Shown here: piece by piece, positions 24,798 to 34,514 of the stretch
Layout: the number at the start of each line of letters is the position of its first letter
Position numbering within the stretch: the first letter of the stretch is position 1
From: an uncultured Lachnospiraceae bacterium
Lineage (GTDB): Bacteria > Bacillota > Clostridia > Lachnospirales > Lachnospiraceae
Assembly (NCBI GenBank): GCA_910588955.1
Contig: CAJURQ010000006.1
Location: 79,235-143,234 of the forward strand
Direction: 5' to 3'
DNA: 64,000 bases
Notes under the pieces: model-generated
Told to the model about the DNA's origin: nothing
Database searches by the model: none
What the model saw: only the letters and a program-made list of their open reading frames with translations
Position numbers and translations under genes: made by a program

Positions 24798-26886
24798 TGA
24801 CTTTTACCGTAGAGCGGTACACCGTGTAGATCACCGCAATGATCATCGCAATGATGCACAGGCAAAGACCCATCGCCGCCCATTCTGTTTTAAGCATCCT
24901 GCCGTCGTTCGCGTAGAGGATCATGGCATACAGCAGGAACATGGCGGCAGTGCCCACAAATGTCGGCATCTTAAAGACATTGGTACACTGGCTGCGCACT
25001 TCCTTATCCAGAAAGGCAGGCGAAGCCCCCAGTTTTTTTAGATCGTCAAAAATATAGCGGTTATTGAGGGCAATGCTCTGACAGCGTGTATGACACACCA
25101 CCAGCGCCGTGATCATGCACACGATGAAGATAAAGAGGAACATCATGAACATTACCGCCATGTTGCGCAGATAATCATTTTGATTCAAAATGCGGAAACT
25201 TGGCATGTACACCCAGTAGGTCCGAAAGGTAAAGGAATCCGACAGCTCGTAGCTGATTTTCGTCATTTCATCCGTATCGCCCCAGTACTCTAGCCCCTCC
25301 TCGTTTTCCCTGATCTTCTGTACCCTGTCATAAAAGCTGACGCGTTCACAGGATTGATCAAAAGACGATATGAAAAGATGATAAAAGGCAACGGCAAACG
25401 GATAGGAGTCCTTTCCGTCCGCATTAAATGCTGCAAAACGCCCCCGCCAGTCGTCTGTCAGCCCCTCGGATATCAGGTCATAGTCCGCATTGTCAAGCAC
25501 ACAGCAGGGAATCTCCTCCGCGAAATGATCATAGTGCAGGTATCCCGCAAACTCTGTGGCAAGCACCTTCCTCGTCGTCATATTGGTGATCTCCTTTGCG
25601 GAGTTATTGACATAGGGGGAAGTTCCCTCCTGATCGTTCACGCACCGGTAAGTGCCGGGCTTAACGTCAACTTCCTGACCGGTGATCATCCGATAAGCGT
25701 CCTCGGAAAGTACCATTGCCTCCTGCAGCATAGGGACATATTCGATATGATACCGCAGACCGTCTTCTTCATAAATTTCAGTCATTCCGCCCATTCCCAC
25801 AGTGACATAATCGCACTCATTCCAGTCTTTTAAGGAAAGACCATATTCTCTGCCAAGAGCTTCGATCTCTGTCCTGTCCGGCACGTCCTGATCCGCCTGA
25901 TACTTATAGAAATAGTCATAGGGCAGGGACGCATAACGCAATACCGCCGAAATACCGTTGGTCGGCAGATAGAAAACCGCAAAGCATCCGCCTGCAATTA
26001 ACAGCGTGACCACCAGCAGATTGTTGACCGTCTGTTTCCCCTGAAATTTCATCATGCTGCGGGAAATGATATTCTTGTATGGATTCCTGCGATGACTTTT
26101 CCAGCCGTGTACCACCGTGTGCAGCATGATCATGTAAAGTCCAACAAATACGGGTGCATAGAACACACCCACCCAAGCCGGCGGGAACATGTAAAACCAC
26201 GCATGACACGCCCAAGGCGCGCCGTACCCCAGCACAGCGCCTGCAAGCAGTACCAGAAAACCCACAGGACCGCACCATCTGCCAAGCTCTTTTACCGGCT
26301 CATTGATATGCTCCTCTCTGATCACTTCCATAATGTTCGTTTTTTTCAGATACCGCCACGCCGTCAGACCGGCAAATCCCACCACCAAAAGCAAAAACAG
26401 CAGGGAAATAAACAGGCATCTGAAATCAAAGGTGAGCACCATATCTGAACTGTCCACAAGGAGCAGCCGAAACGCGTGCCAAATGACCCACACAAAAGGA
26501 AAACCTGCTGCCGTTCCTGCAATGGCGGACACACCGCTTAACAAAAGCACTTCCCGATACAACCCCGGCGCAAGCCGCTTTCTGGACGCGCCCAAAGCCA
26601 TCAGAACACCGAGCTGCCCCGACTTATGACGGAAAAACAATCCCAAGGCATAAATCGTAAAGACCACGCATCCCACAAGCGTCATCACAAAAATCATGTA
26701 CATCTGTTTCGCGCTGTCGCCGCCCTCCGGGAACACCTTCTGCACCGTTGGCGAGAGCATCAGCGCAGAGTACGCCGAAATGATCATCAGCGCCATAAAA
26801 TTGCAGAACAAATAAAGCCGCGACTGTTTCCTGTCCGCCCGCTGCAATTTCTGTTCCATCTGTCTCATATTAATTGTCTGGCTCAT
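24775..26886 (-). CDS. FtsX-type ABC transporter permease (BceB-like)
   Basis: 703 residues, about ten helices. An N-terminal four-helix FtsX unit (YALGLFFRHKSGQLGVLMAL-G-ASRKRL) is followed by a large extracytoplasmic region (about 315-570) and a C-terminal helical unit. The topology matches peptide-antibiotic resistance or lipid-flipping permeases. It lies 11 bases after the ATPase gene. The LytTR/GHKL two-component system starts on the other side of a repeat-bearing intergenic region and probably controls it. Confidence 0.85.
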   Translation of the reverse strand: MSQTINMRQMEQKLQRADRKQSRLYLFCNFMALMIISAYSALMLSPTVQKVFPEGGDSAKQMYMIFVMTLVGCVVFTIYALGLFFRHKSGQLGVLMALGASRKRLAPGLYREVLLLSGVSAIAGTAAGFPFVWVIWHAFRLLLVDSSDMVLTFDFRCLFISLLFLLLVVGFAGLTAWRYLKKTNIMEVIREEHINEPVKELGRWCGPVGFLVLLAGAVLGYGAPWACHAWFYMFPPAWVGVFYAPVFVGLYMIMLHTVVHGWKSHRRNPYKNIISRSMMKFQGKQTVNNLLVVTLLIAGGCFAVFYLPTNGISAVLRYASLPYDYFYKYQADQDVPDRTEIEALGREYGLSLKDWNECDYVTVGMGGMTEIYEEDGLRYHIEYVPMLQEAMVLSEDAYRMITGQEVDVKPGTYRCVNDQEGTSPYVNNSAKEITNMTTRKVLATEFAGYLHYDHFAEEIPCCVLDNADYDLISEGLTDDWRGRFAAFNADGKDSYPFAVAFYHLFISSFDQSCERVSFYDRVQKIRENEEGLEYWGDTDEMTKISYELSDSFTFRTYWVYMPSFRILNQNDYLRNMAVMFMMFLFIFIVCMITALVVCHTRCQSIALNNRYIFDDLKKLGASPAFLDKEVRSQCTNVFKMPTFVGTAAMFLLYAMILYANDGRMLKTEWAAMGLCLCIIAMIIAVIYTVYRSTVKVIKEQLKI

Positions 26887-26897
26887 CTCACCACCCC

Positions 26898-27635
26898 CTA
26901 CTCACTCATTTGTTTGATTGCATCTAATAGCTGGTCTTGGAACACACCGCGGTCCTCCCACTTTTCAAGCTGCCTGTAAATCGTCCCATCCTTCAATAAA
27001 ATCACCCTGTCGCAGAAGGATGCCGCAAAGCTGTCGTGTGTCACCATAAAAATCGTGGCGTTCATCTTCTGTTTCGCATTGATAAACGTCTCGATCACCG
27101 CCCGGCTGGACTTAGAATCCAGATTGCCGGTCGGCTCGTCTGCCAAAATGATCAGCGGATTGTTAATGAGGCTTCGCGCCACCGCCGCACGCTGTTTCTC
27201 ACCGCCTGATATTTCCGCCGGGTATTTATTTAAGATGTGCCCGATCCCGAACATTGCCGCGAGCTGATCCGCCAGCTTTTCCGCCTCCTTCGGCACCTCT
27301 CCCTGCACAATGCGCGGCACGAGAATGTTCTCCCGAATGGTCAGCCCGTCTAAGAGCATAAAATCCTGAAACACAAACCCGATCTTCGTATTTCTGACCC
27401 TTGCCAGCTCCTCCTCGTCCATGCCCGCCAGCTCCATGCCGCCCAGCCTGATATTGCCCTTGTCAAAGGGAATATAACAGGAAATACAGTTTAACAGCGT
27501 CGTCTTACCCGAGCCGGACGGTCCCATAACCGCCACAAACTCCCCCTGCGCCACATGAAAATCAATCCCCTTTAACACCTCATATTCGTTTTTTCCCACC
27601 TCATAAGATTTGAAGAGTTCCTTTACATACAGCAT
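26898..27635 (-). CDS. ABC transporter ATP-binding protein (MacB/BceA type)
   Basis: 245 residues. Walker A GPSGSGKTTL, Q-loop in IGFVFQDFMLLDGLT, signature ISGGEKQRAAVARSL, Walker [16 protein letters not shown], and switch His in MVTHDSFAA. This is the MacB/LolD subfamily that pairs with FtsX-type permeases. First gene of the two-gene operon; its promoter must lie in the 27636-27901 region next to three direct repeats. Confidence 0.93.
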   Translation of the reverse strand: MLYVKELFKSYEVGKNEYEVLKGIDFHVAQGEFVAVMGPSGSGKTTLLNCISCYIPFDKGNIRLGGMELAGMDEEELARVRNTKIGFVFQDFMLLDGLTIRENILVPRIVQGEVPKEAEKLADQLAAMFGIGHILNKYPAEISGGEKQRAAVARSLINNPLIILADEPTGNLDSKSSRAVIETFINAKQKMNATIFMVTHDSFAASFCDRVILLKDGTIYRQLEKWEDRGVFQDQLLDAIKQMSE

Positions 27636-27727
27636 ATCTTTTCCTCCTTTTACTGCTATTTGTCATAAAACGACCATACCACAGATACGCCGCATAAAAA
27701 TCTTGCCTGTCATTTCTGACCGTCAGC

Positions 27728-27793
27728 ATGTAAAATTTGAACGGGATTTGCAAAGAATGTAAAATTTGAACTAGCAAAATGTAAAGTTTGAAA
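27728..27793. promoter_or_regulatory. Three direct repeats, probable LytTR operator array
   Basis: ATGTAAAATTTGAAC at 27728-27742 and 27757-27771 (identical), and ATGTAAAGTTTGAAA at 27779-27793. Start-to-start spacings are 29 and 22 bases; the 22-base period fits LytTR regulators that bind direct repeats on one face of the helix. It lies between the divergent ABC operon and the LytTR regulator gene. Confidence 0.65.
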
Positions 27794-27824
27794 TAGCACC
27801 ACAGGACTACACTCGTAAAAATAT

Positions 27825-27832
27825 GCTATACT
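27825..27832 (+). promoter_or_regulatory. Putative -10 of the LytTR/GHKL operon
   Basis: TGCTATACT-like extended -10 (TATACT at 27827-27832), 70 bases before ATG 27902 and downstream of the direct repeats. The -35 is poor, as expected for an activator-dependent promoter. Confidence 0.45.
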
Positions 27833-27901
27833 CAACATAGAGTCAGGTAATTGCGAAACGCATTTACCTAGCTACAGATCATTATCAAAAGGAGTCTTTT
27901 C

Positions 27902-28603
27902 ATGCTGCGGATCGCAATCTGTGATGACGAAACGGACGCAAGGGACGCCCTGCGTTTCCAATTAGAAAAAATACTGATCGAGGACGCCGAGGAGATAGTC
28001 TACGAGTTTTCCTCCGGCACAAACGCCGCCTCATGGCTGAAAACCCATCCGGGCGAGATCGACCTTCTCTTTCTGGACGTGGAAATGAAGGGCTTAAACG
28101 GTATGGAAACCGCGAAAAAAATCAGGACTTTTGACGAACAGATTACCCTTGTCTTTGTGACCGGCTATTCCGATTATGTCTTTGACGGCTATCATGTGGG
28201 CGCACTGGATTATCTGATGAAGCCTGTCGCGGAGGAAAAACTGCGGAAGTTGATCGGGCGCGTGCGCACCAAATCCGCGCAGGAGGAGTCCCGCTCTTTC
28301 ACGCTGAAAAACATGGACGGCACATGGCGTTTCCGGCTCTGTGACATTCTCTGCTTTTATTCCGACAGACGGAAAGTCACTCTGGTAACTGCCAAGGGCG
28401 AGTATTCTTTTTATGCCAGACTGGATGAGATCGAGGAGCAGCTATCCCCCGATTTCGTGCGGATTCACCAGCGTTATCTGATCAATCCCGCAGGCGTGGA
28501 GTATCTCGGCAGCGAGTCAGTCACCATAAACGGGCGGGTACTTCCCTGCAGCAGACGGTATCGGGAAACCGCCCTTCCAAAAATCGCACGCTCTTTGATG
28601 TAA
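27902..28603 (+). CDS. LytTR-family response regulator
   Basis: 233 residues. Receiver domain 1-120 with acidic pocket DDE at 8-10, phospho-Asp D59 (LLFLDVEMKGLNGME) and Lys in DYLMKPV. LytTR DNA-binding domain about 135-233 (RFRLCDILCFYSDRRKVTLV, FVRIHQRYLINPAGVEYLG). Strong AAAAGGAG site before ATG. Operon with the GHKL kinase 43 bases downstream. Confidence 0.93.
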   Translation: MLRIAICDDETDARDALRFQLEKILIEDAEEIVYEFSSGTNAASWLKTHPGEIDLLFLDVEMKGLNGMETAKKIRTFDEQITLVFVTGYSDYVFDGYHVGALDYLMKPVAEEKLRKLIGRVRTKSAQEESRSFTLKNMDGTWRFRLCDILCFYSDRRKVTLVTAKGEYSFYARLDEIEEQLSPDFVRIHQRYLINPAGVEYLGSESVTINGRVLPCSRRYRETALPKIARSLM

Positions 28604-28646
28604 GAAATGCGGCATTCTCCGCAATCATTGGACGAGGAATATTAAC

Positions 28647-30068
28647 ATGATAACTTTAATTAAAATCCTGCATTTTGCCGCCATCTTTCTCTCCGGGTGG
28701 CTTGTCATGCTTGCCATGTCGCATCTGCTCAAGATTTCCGAAAAACGGTTCAGACATCTCCCGCTGTTTTTCGGCTGTTCCCTGCTCTGCTCCACGGTCA
28801 TTTTTATTGGAGACCCCTATAATATTCTGGCAATCACCCCGGTCTTTCTGGCGATCGTCCTTTTTACATGCGAGGGCAGTTTCTGGCAGAAGACTGCCAT
28901 CGCGCTGATGTTTTCCAGCACGATCATTTCTTTCAGTGCTTTGCGGGATAATTATATCCACGATCTTATATTTCCCGCAGAGTCGGACGGATTAGCCATA
29001 ATCTTCTTTGGGAACAGCAATACCGATACTCTCCTCACAGAGACATGGATACAGTCCGGGCTCGGCTACCACGTTTCCTACCTGTTCACGCTGCCCTTTG
29101 CGCTGATCCTCTTCCTTTATACCAGAAAAAATGCGCCCGACAAGGAGTATTCCCTCTCAGACAGCATGTGGCGGCTACTTCTTTTTCTCACGGTCATTCC
29201 TTTTGGCATCGTGCTTGATGTAGTCGTCTTATTTCCCATCAACGAATATGAAACCATCAACCTCCGGATTCATATAGAATATGTTGTTTTGCTGCTGATC
29301 ACCCTGCTCGCCTTCATCAGCCTGCTCTGGTGCGTCACGGTTCTGGGAAGACAGAGGAAACTGGAACAGCAGGGTATGTTTGCGGAAATCAACCGCAAGT
29401 ATTACGAAGCAATGGAGCAGCAGCATTTTGAAGTTCGGCGCTTAAAGCACGATCTGGCAAACCACATTCAGATCCTGTCCGCCCTGCCCGAAGAAAAAAG
29501 GGCGGCATACGCCGCAGAACTTTCCGACAATGCCGCCCTCTCCCATTCCTTTACTTACTGTGGGGATTCCACAGTCAACGCCGTGCTGACCGTCAAGAAA
29601 AGTGCGATGGAGCGGTGCCATATCCGTCTGAAAGCGGAGATAGATATCCCCTCGCCGCTCCCCTACAACAGGACCGACCTCTGCGCCCTGTACGCCAACG
29701 CGCTTGACAACGCCATGGAAGCATGTATGAAACTGAACGAAACGCAGAGGGAAATTTTTCTGAAAAGCAAGGCGCGAAAAGGGGTGTTCTGTCTGGAAAT
29801 CAGCAACCCGGATCCCGGCGCGGAAGAAAGCGGCTCCGTAAAGCAATCAAAAAAGCGAGCCGGTTCCGTGTCTGAAAAGAGACCGGAACACAGCCCGCTT
29901 CTGCCTACCTCCAAGCCGAATAAAGCAAGTCACGGCTTCGGTCTGCAGAGTATACAGGAAATTGTAAAACGGTATCACGGCAGTCTGGAAATCAAAACCG
30001 AGGACGGGGTCTTTGATCTGTTCCTGTACCTGCCATTACAGGAATACCCTCCTCAAAGCGGGAATTAA
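28647..30068 (+). CDS. Membrane sensor histidine kinase, GHKL/AgrC-like
   Basis: 473 residues. About six hydrophobic helices in residues 1-235 form the sensor. The phospho-acceptor region is FEVRRLKHDLANHIQILSAL, the N-box is CALYANALDNAMEAC, and the G-box is SHGFGLQSIQEIVKRY, as in AgrC/NatK-type kinases. A basic low-complexity insert (KQSKKRAGSVSEKRPEHS) lies in the ATP-lid region. Partner of the LytTR regulator; signal unknown, plausibly a peptide. Confidence 0.9.
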   Translation: MITLIKILHFAAIFLSGWLVMLAMSHLLKISEKRFRHLPLFFGCSLLCSTVIFIGDPYNILAITPVFLAIVLFTCEGSFWQKTAIALMFSSTIISFSALRDNYIHDLIFPAESDGLAIIFFGNSNTDTLLTETWIQSGLGYHVSYLFTLPFALILFLYTRKNAPDKEYSLSDSMWRLLLFLTVIPFGIVLDVVVLFPINEYETINLRIHIEYVVLLLITLLAFISLLWCVTVLGRQRKLEQQGMFAEINRKYYEAMEQQHFEVRRLKHDLANHIQILSALPEEKRAAYAAELSDNAALSHSFTYCGDSTVNAVLTVKKSAMERCHIRLKAEIDIPSPLPYNRTDLCALYANALDNAMEACMKLNETQREIFLKSKARKGVFCLEISNPDPGAEESGSVKQSKKRAGSVSEKRPEHSPLLPTSKPNKASHGFGLQSIQEIVKRYHGSLEIKTEDGVFDLFLYLPLQEYPPQSGN

Positions 30069-30073
30069 ATTTT

Positions 30074-31241
30074 TCACGGATTCGCTGACGCGCCGATCAG
30101 CACCGTCTTCCCACAGAACGCAAATCCGTACTTTCCAATCCGTTCTGCCGGAATCCCTTTTGCCGTGAGCGCCGCCTGATAATCCTTTTCCTCAATCTGC
30201 TTAAGCGCTTCCCGCACCGTGTCCGCCAGTTCCATTTCATCCATGTCCTGTACCTTAAACTCTATGATGACAGCGTCCCATCCTGTCCCCGCAGGACTGC
30301 CGCCCTCCTGCGATGTCGTTTTCGGCTCCAGCATCACATCATATCGCCCGAAACCGCTCTCTCTGTTTGATGTAATCACATATCTGTCCGCCAGCTCCAC
30401 CATCATACCGAGCACGAACCCGTGATAAAAACGTTCCGGCTCCTCCTCCGAAGGATTTTTCCCCATGTCAAAATAGCTGAATGTCTGCAGGGCAACTTTG
30501 TTCATATAGGTGTTCATCGCTTTCACATCGCCCGCCATCAATCGCCTCTAAAAAGGCATTATTGACTCTGCGGCATCTATCAAACCAGTTTGCTATAATC
30601 TGTCTGAACATCACACGCACTTCCAAATTGGTCAGCCGCAGGCTGTACGCCGCCTTTTGGCTCATTACGTCAAACTCATACCGCATGACCTTTAAATAGC
30701 CGCTGGCAAGCAGAAGGCTCCATACTGCCTCATCCTCCTGATCCAACTGACTGAAAACAATCTGCTCATCAAAACTCGTCTCAAAACTTTCCCCACGGAG
30801 CAGCCGCTCCATCGTCATTTTTAGATCTGGGCTTCCTTCGCGGACCAACTTCCCAATCAGACTGTTAGAGCTAGTATTCGCCCAGTATGTTCCCACCTCC
30901 CTTTTCCCAAGAAAATTAATGATAGACCACGGATTATAGATATCGCTTTGTTTTCCAAAGGTAAAACCGTCATACCAGTCCTTGACCTGCTGTTTTTGAC
31001 CCCCTAGTCCGAACTCATCCAGCGCATCGAACACTTCCTCTTCCGTAAAGCCGAAGCAATCCTCATATTTGTCTAAAGTCGTCGTCACCACTTCTAAATT
31101 GTTTAAATCCGAAAAAACTGACTCCTTGCTGTCCCCGTTTTCCCACCATTCCTTGATAAACTTCGTCTTATCCACATAGAAATAGCCGGTTTCCCGAATC
31201 ACCTCAAAATCCTGATGTCCGATCGCTGCCACTCTCGCCAT
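30074..31241 (-). pseudogene. AAA-ATPase-like / PD-(D/E)XK nuclease family gene, deleted and frameshifted
   Basis: Two ORFs are pieces of one gene. The first (31241-30468) begins normally (IGHQDFEVIRETGYFYVDKT) but jumps from WWENGD directly to SKESVFSDLNNLEVV, so the ATP-binding core of about 200 residues is missing in frame. Near 30540 the frame shifts and continues as AGDVKAMNTYMNKVALQTFS into the C-terminal nuclease-like domain (DVMLEPK, DAVIIEFKVQD, the D-ExK core). Two independent lesions; nonfunctional as an ATPase. Confidence 0.8.
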
Positions 31242-31334
31242 AAACCAGTCCCCCGTTTCTAAAACATGACTGTTTTCCGTTTCTCTTGGTTATAGTATAT
31301 CCGCTCTCCGTTTCAAAAGCAATGCATATAAAAA

Positions 31335-33665
31335 CTACAGCTCGTTGATCGTCTCCGTGATCGCCATCTCCCGAATCCGTCTTGCGGGAGCGCGCACCGC
31401 CGCCACACAGGAGAGCGCAACGATGATCGTAATAACCGTCAGCGGTTCAAAGGGAATCTTCCACGACCCGCCGAAATGCGTGAAAACAATCTTCACCATA
31501 AACAGCCGGTGCAAATACAGCCCTGCAGTATAGCCGAGAACCAGACCGCAGACCGCGTAGGTAACCGCCTCCGCCGCGATCATCCGGGTCATCTGCGCTG
31601 CGCTCATACCGACTGCACGCATCGCGCCGTACTGCTTCATTCTCGCCGAAACGCTCATGGAAATATTGTTCATAATGTTAAAGACCGTAATCAGGGCAAT
31701 AATAGCCAGAAACCCATAAGCCGCAATGCGGAAAACCCAGAAGCTGGAATTGCTCGTCTCGTCGTCCTCACGCCTGTCCACAAAATCATTTGCACCCGCC
31801 AACTCCCGGATCGTCTCCACCGTCTCCTCCGGTGCATCCTTTGCAAGCCCAAAACCGAGCATCATATAATCCGTCTCGCCTGTCAGACGCATAAACGTTT
31901 CCTCCGTGCAGACAATCGCCGGGCGGCTCTCAGTCCCGATGCCCTCCGAACACACACAGGCAATGGTCAGCTCCGTATCACCGACCTTAACGACATCCCC
32001 GGTATTTAAGCGGCTGTCCATGTTAAAAATGGTCATCACATAGTCAGTATCGCCGGACACTTTCTTAAAATCACCGCTGGTGACAGACCTCTTTGACCAG
32101 TCAAACATCCAGTCGTCGTAGGAAATCAAATCGACGCTGCCAGAAACCCCGTTAATCTCCGCGGGCGTATCATAGCATACGGCACAGCCGAACGCCGTGT
32201 CCACGCCGGGAAGTCCGGCTATCTCCTCTTTCATCCCCCTGTCAATGGAATTGTCCGATGCCGCAATGCTGATTTCCGGACTTAAGTCGTTCTCTGACGG
32301 CATGAACCGCTTAAATAGATCAAGCCCTGCCGAAAACACCAGAAATAACGCGACCGTAAAGGCAAAGGAAAGGGTCATCAGAATCAGATTCTTTTTCGCC
32401 GCCGTGGCATGATGCACCCCCAGCCCATGCTCCACCTTGAAGATACGGGTGTTCGCGGCATGAGCGACAGCCTTTCCCGTCTCCACATTGCCGGACACCG
32501 CCGCCACGGGAGACACCGATGCCGCCCGTTTCGCGGGAGAATGCGCGGCAAGCAGCACCGATATCACGCCCACCAAAACACCCGACACAATCCCGATCAC
32601 GCTGAAACGATAACGGAAATCGTCAAACTCGCCGCCTACCTTGTACTGTAAAATCATGGACAGCACAAACGTAAATATTTCGCTGACAATCAGCCCAACC
32701 GGTATCGCCGTCTTACACCAGTTCAGCGCCTCCAGCCGCACAAAACGCATCACCTGCTCTCTGCTCGCGCCGATGCAGCGCATCATCCCGAAAAACTTCG
32801 TCCGCTGTGCCACCATACTGTTTAGACAGCTTGCAATCATCAGCACGCCCGCAGTCAGAATCAGTACAAATACGATGGCGGCAAGTAAATAGAAACTTTG
32901 CATCGCCAGATTGCTGCTGGCACCCGACACGCCCATTGTGACCAAGTTTTCGTCGATATCTCCGTTTGCCAACCCGTACTGATGCTTTATGTCAGCGCTC
33001 GCTGTTTTGGGGTCGGCGCCGTCAGAGAAGCGCACATAATATGCCGGCTTCATCTCCGTATCCGTACTCTCTCCACCAGCGGCACAAATAGCATCCAGCG
33101 CGCCTACACTTATATATGCCGTCACATCCTCAAACTTGCTGTCATACTTCTCCCACTCGTCGGCGCAGAACCCGCTTACCGTAAAAGAAAAATCACCTGT
33201 CGGGACATGAATCGTAACGCTGTCGCCGCCCTGAACGCCCAGACGCTCTTTCGCGCCCGTGTTCAGCATAACCTCACCATCGTTTCGGGGAAATGCCCCT
33301 TCCCGATCATATGCCCTGATGTCGTCAATGTAGTCCGCCTCCGCACCGTATAATATGACGCGTGTGTCATTTATATAATACCCTTCGTAAACATCCTCCC
33401 CAAGCGCATTGCACCACGCCGCCGCGGACACATCTTCCCTTGCCGCAATCTCACGCGCCTCCGTTTCTGAGATACCGCTGATGGCAATATGATGACTGCC
33501 GTGATGCCGAATCATTCCCTCCGTCTGCCCCTTCGTCATAATTTCCGCACAGGAGAAGACCGTGGTGACAAGAAACACCGCAAAGATAATGCAGAGCAAG
33601 ATCAGACGGTTCTGCTTTCTGCGGGTTCTTGCCGAAATAGGAATCAAACTCAAATAACTTTTCAT
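31335..33665 (-). CDS. FtsX/MacB-type ABC transporter permease
   Basis: 776 residues with one N-terminal helix, a periplasmic-type domain (60-240), three helices (about 255-385), a second extracellular domain and three C-terminal helices. Two FtsX cores are visible (AQRTKFFGMMRCIGASREQV and SARMKQYGAMRAVGMSAAQM). It couples to the ATPase encoded upstream with a 4-base overlap. Part of a four-gene set with HK and RR, a typical envelope-stress or antimicrobial-peptide module. Confidence 0.9.
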   Translation of the reverse strand: MKSYLSLIPISARTRRKQNRLILLCIIFAVFLVTTVFSCAEIMTKGQTEGMIRHHGSHHIAISGISETEAREIAAREDVSAAAWCNALGEDVYEGYYINDTRVILYGAEADYIDDIRAYDREGAFPRNDGEVMLNTGAKERLGVQGGDSVTIHVPTGDFSFTVSGFCADEWEKYDSKFEDVTAYISVGALDAICAAGGESTDTEMKPAYYVRFSDGADPKTASADIKHQYGLANGDIDENLVTMGVSGASSNLAMQSFYLLAAIVFVLILTAGVLMIASCLNSMVAQRTKFFGMMRCIGASREQVMRFVRLEALNWCKTAIPVGLIVSEIFTFVLSMILQYKVGGEFDDFRYRFSVIGIVSGVLVGVISVLLAAHSPAKRAASVSPVAAVSGNVETGKAVAHAANTRIFKVEHGLGVHHATAAKKNLILMTLSFAFTVALFLVFSAGLDLFKRFMPSENDLSPEISIAASDNSIDRGMKEEIAGLPGVDTAFGCAVCYDTPAEINGVSGSVDLISYDDWMFDWSKRSVTSGDFKKVSGDTDYVMTIFNMDSRLNTGDVVKVGDTELTIACVCSEGIGTESRPAIVCTEETFMRLTGETDYMMLGFGLAKDAPEETVETIRELAGANDFVDRREDDETSNSSFWVFRIAAYGFLAIIALITVFNIMNNISMSVSARMKQYGAMRAVGMSAAQMTRMIAAEAVTYAVCGLVLGYTAGLYLHRLFMVKIVFTHFGGSWKIPFEPLTVITIIVALSCVAAVRAPARRIREMAITETINEL

Positions 33666-34345
33666 TCTTGCGCCCTCCCCAGATCCGTCAACACGCCGTC
33701 CGACACTTCCAGCACCCGGTCCGCCGTCTGCGCAATCATACGGTTATGAGTAATCATAATGATGGTCTGCTCATATTTCCGGGACGCCTCCCGAAGCAGC
33801 GCGATCACCTCGCTGCTGTTCTGGGTGTCCAGATTTCCCGTCGGCTCATCCGCCAGAATCAGGGACGGTCTTGTGATCAGCGCGCGACCGATCGCCACCC
33901 TCTGCTGCTGCCCGCCGGAAAGCTGGCTCGGCAAGTGACCTCGCCGCTCCTTCAGGTTGAGCACGGAAAGCAGCTCTTCCAAATATTTTCCGTCCGGTTT
34001 CTGGTAATCGAGCAGCAACGGAAAAACAATGTTCTGCTCCACCGTCAATTCCGGAATCAGATTAAATGCCTGAAAGATAAAACCAATGTTCCTGCGTCGG
34101 AAAACCGTAAGGTTTTTCTCCTTCATGGCAAAGGTATCCTTGCCGTCAATCAACACCTTGCCAGACGTTGGTATGTCCAACGCCCCAATCATGTTGAGCA
34201 GTGTGCTCTTGCCCGAGCCCGACTCCCCCACGATCGCCACATACTCTCCTTTGGGCACGGAAAAGCTGACGTTCTTAAGCGCCTGCACCGCCGCCTCTCC
34301 GCTTCCGTAAGTTTTACAGATTTTACTCACTTCCAGTAAATTCAT
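33662..34345 (-). CDS. ABC transporter ATP-binding protein (MacB/LolD type)
   Basis: 227 residues from ATG 34345 (AAAGGAG eight bases upstream; the GTG at 34354 overlaps that site). Walker [12 protein letters not shown]-loop [13 protein letters not shown], signature [16 protein letters not shown], Walker [17 protein letters not shown], switch IMITHN. Its stop overlaps the permease start (ATGA-type). Confidence 0.95.
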   Translation of the reverse strand: MNLLEVSKICKTYGSGEAAVQALKNVSFSVPKGEYVAIVGESGSGKSTLLNMIGALDIPTSGKVLIDGKDTFAMKEKNLTVFRRRNIGFIFQAFNLIPELTVEQNIVFPLLLDYQKPDGKYLEELLSVLNLKERRGHLPSQLSGGQQQRVAIGRALITRPSLILADEPTGNLDTQNSSEVIALLREASRKYEQTIIMITHNRMIAQTADRVLEVSDGVLTDLGRAQE

Positions 34346-34514
34346 TCTAAGCACTCCTTTCCCGATATTCCAATATCTTGCAGAAAATGCCTGCTTCTGG
34401 CATTCTCTCAGAAATGATTTAGATTTTCTTGGCAGCGTCTTTTGATGCCCTAGAAAATCCTCATTTCTTGTGAAAAGAATAGCACCCGAATACTACTGAT
34501 GAACTTCTTATATA

